Source: Peribacillus asahii
Lineage (GTDB): Bacteria > Bacillota > Bacilli > Bacillales > DSM-1321
Assembly: GCF_003570725.1 (NCBI RefSeq)
Contig: NZ_QWVS01000016.1
Coordinates: 124,001-188,000, forward strand
Length of the DNA: 64,000 nucleotides
Direction: 5' to 3'
Shown: in pieces, positions 7,969 to 16,490 of the stretch
How positions within the stretch are numbered: the first letter of the stretch is position 1
How the letters are laid out: the number at the start of each line of letters is the position of its first letter
Program-made: the position numbers and the translations under genes
The notes under the pieces: model-generated
Told to the model about the DNA's origin: nothing
The model's input: the letters and a program-made list of their open reading frames with translations, nothing else
Databases searched by the model: none

Positions 7969-9162
7969 TTGTACTTTCTTTTAAATGTAATCGGGATATT
8001 TGTGGTAATTGGTTTGGTTTACTTATGTTCTCCTGAAAAACGGGATGTTAAATGGAAAGCTATTTTCCTTTTGTTAATCGCTGAATTGCTTATGACATGG
8101 TTCATGCTATCAACTACCATAGGCACGTGGGTCATTAATCAAATTGCATCCTTTTTTACATGGTTAGTTGATTGTGCAAATCAAGGGATCTCGTTTGTAT
8201 TCCCATCAGCAATGGGAAACGAGCAAATTGATTTCTTTTTTAGTGCCTTAATGCCAATTATATTCATTGTCACTTTCTTTGACATTTTAACCTATTTCGG
8301 GATATTGACATGGCTCATCGATAAAGTAGGCTGGCTCATCTCCAAACTATCAGGTCTGCCAAAGCTAGAGAGCTTTTTTTCTATTCAGATGATGTTTCTT
8401 GGAAACACTGAAGCGTTGGCGGTTATTCGCCATCAATTAAGTGTATTAAGAGAGCAGCGTCTGCTGACGTTCGGAATTATGAGTATGAGCAGCATCAGCG
8501 GTTCAATCATTGGAGCATATTTATCTATGGTGCCTGCTACTTATGTATTTGTTGCTATTCCATTAAATTGTTTGAATGCCTTACTGATAGCAAACATGCT
8601 GAACCCGATAAAGGTGAGCAAAGAAGAAGATATTGTTTACGTTCCTGATAAAGCGGAACGAAAGGATTTCTTTTCAACCATTTCAAACAGTATGCTTGTT
8701 GGCATAAGAATGGTCATTGTTATCACAGCTATGGTTATTGGATATGTAGCTTTAACAGCGGCTGTAAATGGTATATTAGGAGTATTTGTTCACGGTTTGA
8801 CCATACAAAAAATATTCTCCATTATCTTTAGCCCGTTTGCATATTTGCTAGGTTTAACTGGAGACGATGCTATGTACGTAGCTCAATTAATGGGAATAAA
8901 ACTGGCTACAAATGAGTTTGTTGCAATGCTCGACTTAAAAGATCAGATTAGAAGCTTGGCTCCGCATACTATTGCGGTAGCGGTGACTTTTTTAACTTCA
9001 TTCGCAAATTTCAGTACGGTCGGCATGATTTACGGAACATTTAATTCTATTCTAGATGAACAAAAATCGCATATCATTGGAAGAAATGTATGGAGGATGT
9101 TAGTGAGTGGGATGGCTGTCTCCTTGTTAAGTGCTATGGTAGTCGGATTATTCATTTGGTAG
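7969..9162 (+). CDS. concentrative nucleoside transporter, NupC/CNT family
   Basis: 397 residues from TTG 7969, chosen because AAGGAG at 7953-7958 has 10-nt spacing and this gives the usual CNT N-terminus (first helix NVIGIFVVIGLVYL); an ATG at 7942 would be 406 residues with a poor site. CNT hallmarks include GNTEALAVIRHQL, SISGSIIGAYLSMVPATY and SFANFSTVGMIYG, with about ten membrane segments. It imports nucleosides with protons or sodium. No nucleoside-metabolism neighbour is present. It is less AT-rich than the preceding units and could be the older resident of this locus. Confidence 0.88.
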   Translation: MYFLLNVIGIFVVIGLVYLCSPEKRDVKWKAIFLLLIAELLMTWFMLSTTIGTWVINQIASFFTWLVDCANQGISFVFPSAMGNEQIDFFFSALMPIIFIVTFFDILTYFGILTWLIDKVGWLISKLSGLPKLESFFSIQMMFLGNTEALAVIRHQLSVLREQRLLTFGIMSMSSISGSIIGAYLSMVPATYVFVAIPLNCLNALLIANMLNPIKVSKEEDIVYVPDKAERKDFFSTISNSMLVGIRMVIVITAMVIGYVALTAAVNGILGVFVHGLTIQKIFSIIFSPFAYLLGLTGDDAMYVAQLMGIKLATNEFVAMLDLKDQIRSLAPHTIAVAVTFLTSFANFSTVGMIYGTFNSILDEQKSHIIGRNVWRMLVSGMAVSLLSAMVVGLFIW

Positions 9163-9271
9163 TCACTAATTAAGTAGCCAAACGAAAACAAATTAACAGA
9201 AGGTGCATCAGTAAAATGAGCCACTTTGAAGCGAAATAAATTAAATTTGTATTTCTTAAATGTATTGTGCT

Positions 9272-9302
9272 TCTTCAACTAACGGACGCGTTCCTTTAAG
9301 AA
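9272..9302 (+). repeat. cassette-type repeat copy
   Basis: CTTCAACTAACGGACGCGTT then CCTTTAAGAACG. The TTCAACTAACGG start is the most exact of the copies. Confidence 0.55.
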
Positions 9303-9304
9303 CG

Positions 9305-9328
9305 GGCTGCAAAAATGCAGCCTTTTTT
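9305..9328 (+). terminator. terminator after nucleoside transporter
   Basis: GGCTGCA/TGCAGCC stem with a 4-nt loop and six T. Confidence 0.9.
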
Positions 9329-9402
9329 ATGTGTTCCCGGCATGGCGACTATATTTTATATGGTAAAATGAGGAGTCATTAGATGTAGAAGGGAATCTTA
9401 AT

Positions 9403-10068
9403 ATGAAAAAATACCAAGTAATTTTATTTGATTTAGATGGAACTCTTTCAGACCCAAAAATAGGTATCACTAAATCTGTTCAATATGCGCTACAGAAAAT
9501 GGGTATTGATGAGCCTGATATTGATAAACTTGAATGTTTTATTGGTCCGCCCCTTAAAGTTTCATTTGCTGAATATTACGATTTTAATGAGGAAAATGCA
9601 CAAAGGGCAATTGATTATTACAGGGAACGATTCAAAGATAAGGGGATGTTTGAGAATAAGCTATATTCCAATATTCCTTTACTATTAAAATCATTAAAAG
9701 AGCAACAATATACTTTAGTTGTTGCAACTTCAAAGCCTACTGTATTTTCTGAACAAATACTTAAGTATTTTAATATTGACCAATATTTTGATCTTGTTGT
9801 TGGAAGCAACCTTGATGGAACAAGAACAGAAAAAACAGAAATTATTAAATATATACTTGATAAGTATAATAAGTATAATTTGGATGATTTTATTATGATT
9901 GGTGATAGAAAATACGATATGATTGGTGCAAAAAATACGGGTATTGACTCTATTGGAGTAACTTATGGATATGGTTTATTTGAAGAATTAAGTGATTCTC
10001 ACCCTACACATATTGTTAATAGTGTTGAAGAGATAGAAGGAATTTTAATAGCAAGTAAAGTTGAATAA
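9403..10068 (+). CDS. HAD-superfamily phosphatase, phosphoglycolate phosphatase-like
   Basis: 221 residues. Motif I is LFDLDGTLSD (about 8-17) with the two catalytic Asp. A helical cap follows. Motif II lies in VVATSKP, the motif III lysine is around 130-150, and motif IV is IGDRKYDMIGAKN with the metal-binding Asp residues. This is the HAD subfamily IA pattern (Gph/PpaX/5'-nucleotidase-like); the substrate is not clear. ATG 9403 follows AAGGGA. It is AT-rich and the last single-gene unit of the array; a degenerate repeat (ATTCAGATAAAGGACGCA) follows it. Confidence 0.85.
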   Translation: MKKYQVILFDLDGTLSDPKIGITKSVQYALQKMGIDEPDIDKLECFIGPPLKVSFAEYYDFNEENAQRAIDYYRERFKDKGMFENKLYSNIPLLLKSLKEQQYTLVVATSKPTVFSEQILKYFNIDQYFDLVVGSNLDGTRTEKTEIIKYILDKYNKYNLDDFIMIGDRKYDMIGAKNTGIDSIGVTYGYGLFEELSDSHPTHIVNSVEEIEGILIASKVE

Positions 10069-10083
10069 ATGACGACGTGTTAT

Positions 10084-10112
10084 TATTCAGATAAAGGACG
10101 CAAGGATCACAG
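10084..10112 (+). repeat. degenerate repeat after HAD gene
   Basis: ATTCAGATAAAGGACGCAAG marks the last recognisable copy of the cassette-type repeat. Confidence 0.35.
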
Positions 10113-10159
10113 AAATCATCAAACCTTTTTTATAAAAACAAGATATGAATCTACTAGAT

Positions 10160-10205
10160 AAGAATCCATTTTGATTATTCTTTTTCACAATGGATTCTTT
10201 TTATT
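10160..10205 (+). terminator. terminator after HAD gene
   Basis: AAGAATCCATT pairs with AATGGATTCTT around a loop of about 19 nt; TTTTT follows. It is nearly symmetric. Confidence 0.75.
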
Positions 10206-10355
10206 TATCGTAAAAAGTACGAGTTTGTGAGGTGTTTTTAATCAACCTTTATTTTTTTCCTGGAAAATAAAAAAGGCTAAGATATATTAACAGGATTTAC
10301 TAAAAGGTGAGCGAATACTATAAAATGAAAGCGTTTTCTATAAAAGGAGGAGATT

Positions 10356-11975
10356 ATGATGATGAATACCCCTTTGATTTTAACGCAAATGATTGAAAGA
10401 GTGGAGAAATATTTTCCGAAGAAAGAAGTTGTATCGAGAACAGATGGGGGAATTCATACACTTACGTATGCACAAATTGCGGAGCGAACAAGACGATTAG
10501 CAAGCAGCTTTGAGAAGCTAGGGATTCAAGAGGGCGACCGGATTGGTACGCTTGCTTGGAATCATCACCGGCATCTTGAAGCTTATTTTGCGATTCCTTG
10601 TTATGGTGCTGTATTGCATACGATTAATATTCGATTATCTCCTGAGCATGTGGCTTATATCATCAATCATGCCGAAGATCGGTTATTGCTTCTCGATGCG
10701 GATTTGATTCCGCTTATTGAGGCTATTTCTCCACAATTAAAGTCCGTTGAAGGGTATATCATCATGACAGATCAAGCCGAGCTTCCGAAAACTTCTCTTT
10801 CTCCTGTGTACCATTATGAAACATTAGTAGCACAAGGGAATCCAAAGCAAGCGTTGAGACAAGACTTAGACGAAAATGCTCCAGCGGGCATGTGTTATAC
10901 ATCGGCCACAACAGGTAATCCGAAAGGTGTCATCTATTCACATCGAGGTATTGTCCTTCACAGTATGGCGCTTGGATTAGTGGATACAGGTGCAGTAAGC
11001 GAGCGGGATGTCGCGATGCCGGTCGTTCCAATGTTTCATGCCAATGCGTGGGGCCTTCCTTTTGTTTGCCTGTGGTTTGGGACGAAACAAGTGTTGCCAG
11101 GTCCTTATTTTACACCGAAAATTCTGGCTGAGCTTATTCAGTCGGAACAAGTGACGATTTCCGCGGGTGTTCCAACGATTTGGCTCGGATTATTACAAGA
11201 GTTAGAGACTGGAAACTATGATACAAGCAGTTTACGTGCTCTGCTATGCGGAGGTGCGGCTGCTCCGAAAAGTTTAATTAAGACGTTTGAACAGAAGTAT
11301 TCGATTCCGTTTTTACATGCTTACGGAATGACTGAAACAAGCCCTCTTGTTGTCATTGCTAAGCCAAAAAGCTATCAAGATGATTTGTCGGATGAAGAAC
11401 TGCTGGATTTAAAAGCAAAACAAGGTATTGTCGTTCCGATGATTGATATAAAGGTAGTCGGACAAAACGGTGAAGTGAAGCAGGATGGAAAAGAGATGGG
11501 GGAACTGTTGATTCGCGGTCCTTGGATTGCTAGCGAATATTACCGAAATGAAAAAACGGAAGAAGCCTTTAAAGATGGCTGGCTGCATACAGGGGATGTC
11601 GTGACAATTGATGAAGAAGGATATGTGAAAATTGTCGATCGTACGAAAGATTTAATTAAAAGCGGGGGAGAGTGGATTTCATCCGTTGATCTAGAAAACG
11701 CATTAATGGCGCATGAAGCGATTTTTGAAGCGGCAGTTATTGCTGTACCGCATGAAAAATGGCAGGAACGTCCGCTTGCTTGTGTCGTGCTGAAGGAAGG
11801 GTATGTTGGGAAAGTAACACCGGAAGACATTCTTGAATTTTTAACGCCCCAGTTTGCTAAATGGTGGCTGCCGGATGAAGTGATGTTTGTGAAAGATATT
11901 CCGAAAACATCCGTCGGCAAGTTTTTAAAACGGGCGTTACGGGAGCAGCTGAAGGATCAATACTTAAAGAAGTGA
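10356..11975 (+). CDS. fatty-acyl-CoA synthetase (AMP-forming), AlkK/FadD-like
   Basis: 539 residues of the acyl-adenylate family. The AMP-binding P-loop is YTSATTGNPKGV and the A5 motif is HAYGMTETSP. GWLHTGDVVTID and VDRTKDLIKSGGEWIS mark the hinge, and the C-terminal catalytic lysine lies in KTSVGKFLKR. It activates a fatty acid to its CoA thioester in the cytoplasm. It starts at one of three consecutive ATG codons (10356, 10359, 10362) after AAAGGAGGAG. The crotonase gene 78 bases downstream suggests a fatty-acid catabolic pair. Chain length is not decided; a second ligase (lcfB) lies at 40940. Confidence 0.88.
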   Translation: MMMNTPLILTQMIERVEKYFPKKEVVSRTDGGIHTLTYAQIAERTRRLASSFEKLGIQEGDRIGTLAWNHHRHLEAYFAIPCYGAVLHTINIRLSPEHVAYIINHAEDRLLLLDADLIPLIEAISPQLKSVEGYIIMTDQAELPKTSLSPVYHYETLVAQGNPKQALRQDLDENAPAGMCYTSATTGNPKGVIYSHRGIVLHSMALGLVDTGAVSERDVAMPVVPMFHANAWGLPFVCLWFGTKQVLPGPYFTPKILAELIQSEQVTISAGVPTIWLGLLQELETGNYDTSSLRALLCGGAAAPKSLIKTFEQKYSIPFLHAYGMTETSPLVVIAKPKSYQDDLSDEELLDLKAKQGIVVPMIDIKVVGQNGEVKQDGKEMGELLIRGPWIASEYYRNEKTEEAFKDGWLHTGDVVTIDEEGYVKIVDRTKDLIKSGGEWISSVDLENALMAHEAIFEAAVIAVPHEKWQERPLACVVLKEGYVGKVTPEDILEFLTPQFAKWWLPDEVMFVKDIPKTSVGKFLKRALREQLKDQYLKK

Positions 11976-12053
11976 TCACTTGAAATACATTTTATGGAAT
12001 TTGTGATAAGATAGTCATGTATTATAGTAGATTCATAGAGGAGGCCAAAAGCA

Positions 12054-12851
12054 ATGAATACGGAAGCAACTTCGACGACAAAAACAGTCATTGTTACGAT
12101 TAAAGAGCGAGTAGCGGTTGTTGCGTTAAATCGTCCAGAATCGTTCAATGCGCTTAATCAAGAATTAGTAAAGGATTTAACAGTTGCTTTGAAAGAAGTA
12201 AGCCAGAATGAAGCGGTTGATATTGTTGTGTTAAAAGGAAATGGCCGCGGTTTTTCATCTGGCGGTGATATTAAGATGATGTTAAATTCCACTAATAAAG
12301 CAGACTTGGGCGATTTATTGAGTGAAGTAAGCAGCTTGATTCAGACGCTGTATTTCATGCCGAAGCTAACGATTAGTGCCATTCATGGAGCAGCGGCAGG
12401 GTTAGGGTTAAGTATGGCTTTAGCGACCGATTATGTCATTGCAGAGGCTAGTAGTAAAATTGCGATGAACTTTATTGGGATTGCGCTTGTTCCGGATGGG
12501 GGTGGACATTACTTCCTAGAGCGTCGTCTTGGAGAAGTAGGGGCTAAGCATTTGATTTGGGAAGGGAAAGTGATGAAAGCGCCGGAAGCTTTAGAGAAAA
12601 AGGTCATTGATGCAGTAGCAGAAGGGTCTCTTGAAGAAGCGGTAGAGAATAAAGTACAAGCTTGGCTGAACAGCCCGATTCAAGCGATGATTGAGACGAA
12701 GAAAATTCTAGCTGAGAAAAATCGCACCTTATTAATGAATGTGCTGGAAAGTGAGAAAATCGCTCAAAGTAAGATGCGGCAAACACAAGATCATCAAGAA
12801 GGCATTAAGGCGTTCGTTGAAAAAAGAAAACCGAATTTTATTGGAAAATAA
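12054..12851 (+). CDS. yhaR: enoyl-CoA hydratase/isomerase-family protein (YhaR-like)
   Basis: 265 residues, crotonase fold. The oxyanion-hole regions are GRGFSSGGDIKMM and HGAAAGLGLSMALATDY. VPDGGGHYFLERRLG carries Asp at the position of the second catalytic Glu of hydratases, as in PaaG-type isomerases, so hydratase activity is not certain. It starts at ATG 12054 after GAGGAGG. It follows an acyl-CoA ligase and shares a bidirectional terminator with yhzD. In B. subtilis yhaR occupies the same neighbourhood beside yhaQ. Confidence 0.82.
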   Translation: MNTEATSTTKTVIVTIKERVAVVALNRPESFNALNQELVKDLTVALKEVSQNEAVDIVVLKGNGRGFSSGGDIKMMLNSTNKADLGDLLSEVSSLIQTLYFMPKLTISAIHGAAAGLGLSMALATDYVIAEASSKIAMNFIGIALVPDGGGHYFLERRLGEVGAKHLIWEGKVMKAPEALEKKVIDAVAEGSLEEAVENKVQAWLNSPIQAMIETKKILAEKNRTLLMNVLESEKIAQSKMRQTQDHQEGIKAFVEKRKPNFIGK

Positions 12852-12857
12852 AGAAGC

Positions 12858-12894
12858 AAAAAGGCCTTCCACATGTAAATGGAACGGCCTTTTT
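12858..12894. terminator. bidirectional terminator yhaR/yhzD
   Basis: AAAAAGGCC-TTCCA pairs with TGGAA-C-GGCCTTTTT, giving T runs on both strands between convergent genes. Confidence 0.9.
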
Positions 12895-12896
12895 CC

Positions 12897-13085
12897 TTAG
12901 ATATGAAATAAAACTAATTTTCCTGCTGATGATGTACAACGATGAGTAAATTCAGAGTAGTTTTTTTCTTTTAATAGTCTTTCGCCAATTTCTTTCGCTT
13001 GCTTATCATGTTCCGCTGTAAACGCTTCGTCTAATAGTTTCTCTCCAGAAGGTTCAAATACTGTTAATTTATAAGTTTTGCTCAT
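12897..13085 (-). CDS. yhzD: YhzD-family small protein
   Basis: 62 residues, soluble and charged, starting MSKTYKLTVFEPSGEKLLDE. GAGGGG precedes the ATG at 13085 by 8 nt. The match to the YhzD family of Bacillus is by recall; its function is unknown. The start of the sequence looks like a beta strand followed by a helix (AEHDKQAKEIGERLL). It is convergent with yhaR and divergent from yhaQ. Confidence 0.75.
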   Translation of the reverse strand: MSKTYKLTVFEPSGEKLLDEAFTAEHDKQAKEIGERLLKEKNYSEFTHRCTSSAGKLVLFHI

Positions 13086-13238
13086 ATGAAACGCCCCTCT
13101 TTTATCATTAATTTACATAAAATATAACTATTGTAAAATATTTTATCATTTTTTGCATGTTTTGCCAATTATATTGTAAAGGGAGATGCCTTTCGATACT
13201 ATTAAACTATTAAGTTGATAGGAGGCGTGGAAACTTAT

Positions 13239-14138
13239 ATGGTCTTACATGTTCACAATGTAACAAAAAGTTTTGGAGATTATACGGCTGTGAATGAATT
13301 AGATTTTACGATACCCGAGCAAGAAATGTTTGGTCTGTTAGGGGCAAATGGAGCGGGAAAAACGACAACGTTTCGAATGATTATTGGCTTGCTTCGGCCT
13401 ACAAAAGGGGAAATTACATGGAAGGGTCAACAGATTGATCAATCGATGAGTTCGTTAATTGGTTATTTACCGGAAGAGCGGGGGTTATACCCAAAACTAA
13501 AGGTAAGTGAGCAGCTATTGTATTTTGCAAGATTAAGAGGAATGAGTAAGGCGGATGCCAATAAAGAAATGGATGTTTGGCTGGAACGTTTTAAAGTGCC
13601 TGAATATAAGAATAAGCGCGTTGAGGAGCTCTCAAAGGGGAATCAACAAAAAATTCAATTAATCTCTTCAGTGCTGCATAAGCCGAAGTTACTTATTTTA
13701 GATGAACCGTTTAGCGGGTTAGATCCGGTGAATGTGGAAATGTTGAAGGAAGCCGTCATTGACTTGCGAAATCAAGGAACGACGATTGTATTTTCCAGTC
13801 ATCGGATGGAGCATGTCGAGGAATTATGTGAAAATCTATGCATTTTACAAAAAGGTTCTCCTGTAGTTGCCGGTCATTTAAAGGACATTAAGCGCTCTTT
13901 TGGCAAGAAAAATGTTGTTGTACATGCCGACTTTAATTTAGATTTTCTTGAAACATTTTCTGGTGTAACGAAAGTCAAAACGACGATGGAAGGGAAAGTG
14001 TTACAAGTAGTAGATGAGACGGTTGCGGAGAAAATGCTGCAAGCGCTTGTACCGCGAGGGTTTGTTCGGAAGTTTGAATTACAGGAGCCATCATTAAACG
14101 ATATCTTTATTGAAAAGGTAGGTGCTGCTTATGAATAA
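13239..14138 (+). CDS. yhaQ: ABC exporter ATP-binding subunit YhaQ
   Basis: 299 residues. The Walker A motif is GANGAGKTT, the signature LSKGNQQKI, Walker B LLILDEPFSG and the switch His lies in FSSHRMEH. A C-terminal extension of about 80 residues is typical of the NatA/YhaQ drug or sodium exporter branch. ATG 13239 is preferred although AGGAGG at 13220-13225 is 13 nt away; the TTG at 13215 would place the ribosome site inside the gene. Its last 8 bases overlap yhaP, so the two are translated together. Confidence 0.88.
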   Translation: MVLHVHNVTKSFGDYTAVNELDFTIPEQEMFGLLGANGAGKTTTFRMIIGLLRPTKGEITWKGQQIDQSMSSLIGYLPEERGLYPKLKVSEQLLYFARLRGMSKADANKEMDVWLERFKVPEYKNKRVEELSKGNQQKIQLISSVLHKPKLLILDEPFSGLDPVNVEMLKEAVIDLRNQGTTIVFSSHRMEHVEELCENLCILQKGSPVVAGHLKDIKRSFGKKNVVVHADFNLDFLETFSGVTKVKTTMEGKVLQVVDETVAEKMLQALVPRGFVRKFELQEPSLNDIFIEKVGAAYE

Positions 14139-15375
14139 GTTCTGGATTGTCCTGTTTCATACCTACTTGATGAAGCTAAAAACGAAGTCATTTCTCATTA
14201 CAACAGCGGTTATGCTTCTTCTTGTAATCGGTTTGAGCAATATTACAAAAATTATTGCCTTATTTGATGATTCCGAAGAGAAGGTTGGAGTTATCGATCA
14301 AACAGGAACCATGTTTGGTGATGTACAACTTGGAATGAAGGCCATTGATGAGGATGTAGAGTTAATCGAACTTAAAACGGAAGAAGAAGCAGAGAAGCTT
14401 ATCGATTCAGAAAAATTAACTGCTTATTTAATGATTAAAAGCGATGAACAAGAGATAATAAAAGGGACGTATAAGGCCAATACGTTAGCTGATACAACGG
14501 TTAGCTCGGAGCTTGCTGTTGTGCTGTCACAACTAAAAACAAAGATAATTGCCAATGAACTGCAATTAACGGATAAGCAAATCGCGGCGTTACATTCTCC
14601 GGTTGTATTAGATACGGTTGCTTTTGAAGAAAATGCTAAGACGGAAGAAGAATTGAATCAAGCCAGAGGGCTTGTCTATATTATTTTATTTATTATTTAC
14701 ATGGCCGTGATTATGTATTCGAATATGATTGCGATGGAAGTAGCGACTGAAAAAACATCGCGCGTAATGGAAATTTTAATTTCCAGCGTATCACCAGTTC
14801 AACAAATGTTCGCTAAAATTTTAGGAATTGCGTTACTAAGTTTAACGCAAATGCTTCTTTTCTTTGGGGGCGGATATTGGAGTATTAAGAGAAATTTATC
14901 CGATATGAATGAAGGTGTTTTTTCGTTTATGGGCTTTGGGAGTACGAGTATGTCGACGATTGTGTATGCGATTATTTTTACGTTACTCGGTTACTTCTTG
15001 TATGCCACATTAGCTGCTTGTTTAGGCTCCGTTGTCAGCCGAATCGAGGATGTTCAGCAAACGATTACCCCAATGATCATGCTTGTGGTTGCTGCCTTCA
15101 TGCTAGCGATGTTTGGGCTAAATAATCCATCGGCTACCTATATTACTGTGACCTCTTTTATTCCTTTCTTTGCACCAATGATTATGTTCCTCCGGGTAGG
15201 GATGCTGGATGTCCCATTTTGGGAGATTAGTTTAAGTATCGGCCTGCTAGTTGCGAGTATCGTCATTTTAGCTGTATTCGGTGCACGAGTATATAAAGGC
15301 GGCGTTTTAATGTATGGTAGTGCTAAATCGTTAAAGAATATAAGGAAAGCACTGCAATTAACAAAAAAAGATTAA
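14131..15375 (+). CDS. yhaP: ABC exporter permease YhaP
   Basis: 414 residues from ATG 14131. One N-terminal membrane helix (about 17-38) is followed by an extracellular domain of about 140 residues. Five to six C-terminal helices include MEVATEKTSRVMEILISSVSP, the ABC-2/NatB hallmark region (key residues EKTSR and EIL.SS). It pairs with YhaQ as a NatAB-like exporter; substrate unknown. In B. subtilis yhaO-yhaN follow, but here a cysteine synthase-like gene comes next behind its own promoter. Confidence 0.88.
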   Translation: MNKFWIVLFHTYLMKLKTKSFLITTAVMLLLVIGLSNITKIIALFDDSEEKVGVIDQTGTMFGDVQLGMKAIDEDVELIELKTEEEAEKLIDSEKLTAYLMIKSDEQEIIKGTYKANTLADTTVSSELAVVLSQLKTKIIANELQLTDKQIAALHSPVVLDTVAFEENAKTEEELNQARGLVYIILFIIYMAVIMYSNMIAMEVATEKTSRVMEILISSVSPVQQMFAKILGIALLSLTQMLLFFGGGYWSIKRNLSDMNEGVFSFMGFGSTSMSTIVYAIIFTLLGYFLYATLAACLGSVVSRIEDVQQTITPMIMLVVAAFMLAMFGLNNPSATYITVTSFIPFFAPMIMFLRVGMLDVPFWEISLSIGLLVASIVILAVFGARVYKGGVLMYGSAKSLKNIRKALQLTKKD

Positions 15376-15385
15376 GTGGTATAAT
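15358..15385 (+). promoter_or_regulatory. putative sigma-A promoter of the cysK-like gene
   Basis: TTAACA at 15358-15363 and TATAAT at 15380-15385 with 16-nt spacing. The -35 box lies in the last codons of yhaP. Confidence 0.55.
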
Positions 15386-15444
15386 AAAGGGTGGATAACT
15401 TAGTAATATATAGTTGCTAGGGAAGATGGAAGGAGTATCAAGAC

Positions 15445-16365
15445 GTGACTGTACGAATTGTTAATAATGTTACAGAGTTAATAGGTAATACTCCTGTTGT
15501 TAAGTTAAATCGTTTAACAGCAGAAGGAGACGCGGAAGTGTATGTGAAATTGGAATATTTCAATCCGAGCCGCAGTGTAAAGGACCGTGCTGCATACAAT
15601 TTAATTAAGCAGGCGGAAGAAGATGGAGTATTAAAGCCGGGGGCGACGATTATCGAGCCAACGAGCGGGAATACAGGCATTGGTCTAGCGATGAATGCAG
15701 CAGCAAAAGGATATCGTGCTATTATGGTTATGCCGGATAATATGTCAAAAGAGCGTATTAATATTTTAAAAGCATATGGCGCAGAAGTGGTGCTAACACC
15801 TGCTGATGAGAAAATGCCAGGTGCGATTCGTAAAGCACAGAGCTTACTTGAAGAAATTCCGGGAAGCTTCATGCCGCAGCAGTTTGAAAATCATGCCAAT
15901 CCAGATATTCACCGTGTAACGACAGCGGTAGAAATATTGGAACAAATGGACCGCAATTTAGATGTGTTCGTGGCGACGGCTGGTACAGGGGGTACGATTA
16001 CAGGAACAGGTGAAGCGTTAAAAGCTGAGCTTCCTAACGTAAAGGTCGTGGTTGCAGAGCCTAAAGGTTCACCTGTACTATCAGGTGGACAACCAGGGCC
16101 TCACAAGCTTGTTGGAACGAGTCCTGGCTTCATTCCAAGCATCTTAAATATGGAAGTATTGGACGAGATCGTTCAAGTATCCGATGATGATGCTATTAAT
16201 ACGATGAAAGCTTTAGCCGCTAAGGAAGGGATTCTAGTAGGACCATCTGCTGGAGCAGCCGTATGGACCGCGCTTCAAGAAGCACGTCGTTTAGGAGCAG
16301 GCAAACGTGTCGTTTGTATTGCCCCTGATAATGGCGAACGCTATTTAAGTATGAATATTTTTTAA
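15445..16365 (+). CDS. cysteine synthase (O-acetylserine sulfhydrylase), CysK-like
   Basis: 306 residues, PLP fold-type II. NPSRSVKDRAAYN holds the PLP lysine, EPTSGNTGIGLAM the substrate loop and TAGTGGTITGTGE the phosphate-binding loop; GPSAGAAVW closes the site. The sequence ends with GERYLSMNIF, close to the YLS ending of CysK. It makes cysteine from O-acetylserine and sulfide, though related beta-synthases exist. The start is GTG 15445 with AAGGAG at 15430-15435. It stands where B. subtilis carries yhaO-yhaN. Confidence 0.85.
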   Translation: MTVRIVNNVTELIGNTPVVKLNRLTAEGDAEVYVKLEYFNPSRSVKDRAAYNLIKQAEEDGVLKPGATIIEPTSGNTGIGLAMNAAAKGYRAIMVMPDNMSKERINILKAYGAEVVLTPADEKMPGAIRKAQSLLEEIPGSFMPQQFENHANPDIHRVTTAVEILEQMDRNLDVFVATAGTGGTITGTGEALKAELPNVKVVVAEPKGSPVLSGGQPGPHKLVGTSPGFIPSILNMEVLDEIVQVSDDDAINTMKALAAKEGILVGPSAGAAVWTALQEARRLGAGKRVVCIAPDNGERYLSMNIF

Positions 16366-16375
16366 TTACATTATT

Positions 16376-16417
16376 CAACCCGAATTTCACGCGTATGCTA
16401 AGGAATTCGGGTTTTCT
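16376..16417 (+). terminator. cysK-like gene terminator
   Basis: AACCCGAATT pairs with AATTCGGGTT, followed by TTCTTT. Confidence 0.75.
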
Positions 16418-16490
16418 TTATCAACAATACGGCGTGGACGTGTTGGCTATGGTATAATGTTGATATTTCCTTGAACGGAGGCAATCGCGA

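Noticed and set aside
565-10205. Integron with attC sites
   Set aside because: The repeat lacks the attC core sites (RYYYAAC and GTTRRRY arms) and no integrase gene lies in the window; only the overall plan is similar.
15438-15872. 144-codon minus-strand frame opposite the cysK-like gene
   Set aside because: A shadow of a well-supported enzyme gene; it is serine- and alanine-rich as antisense frames are.
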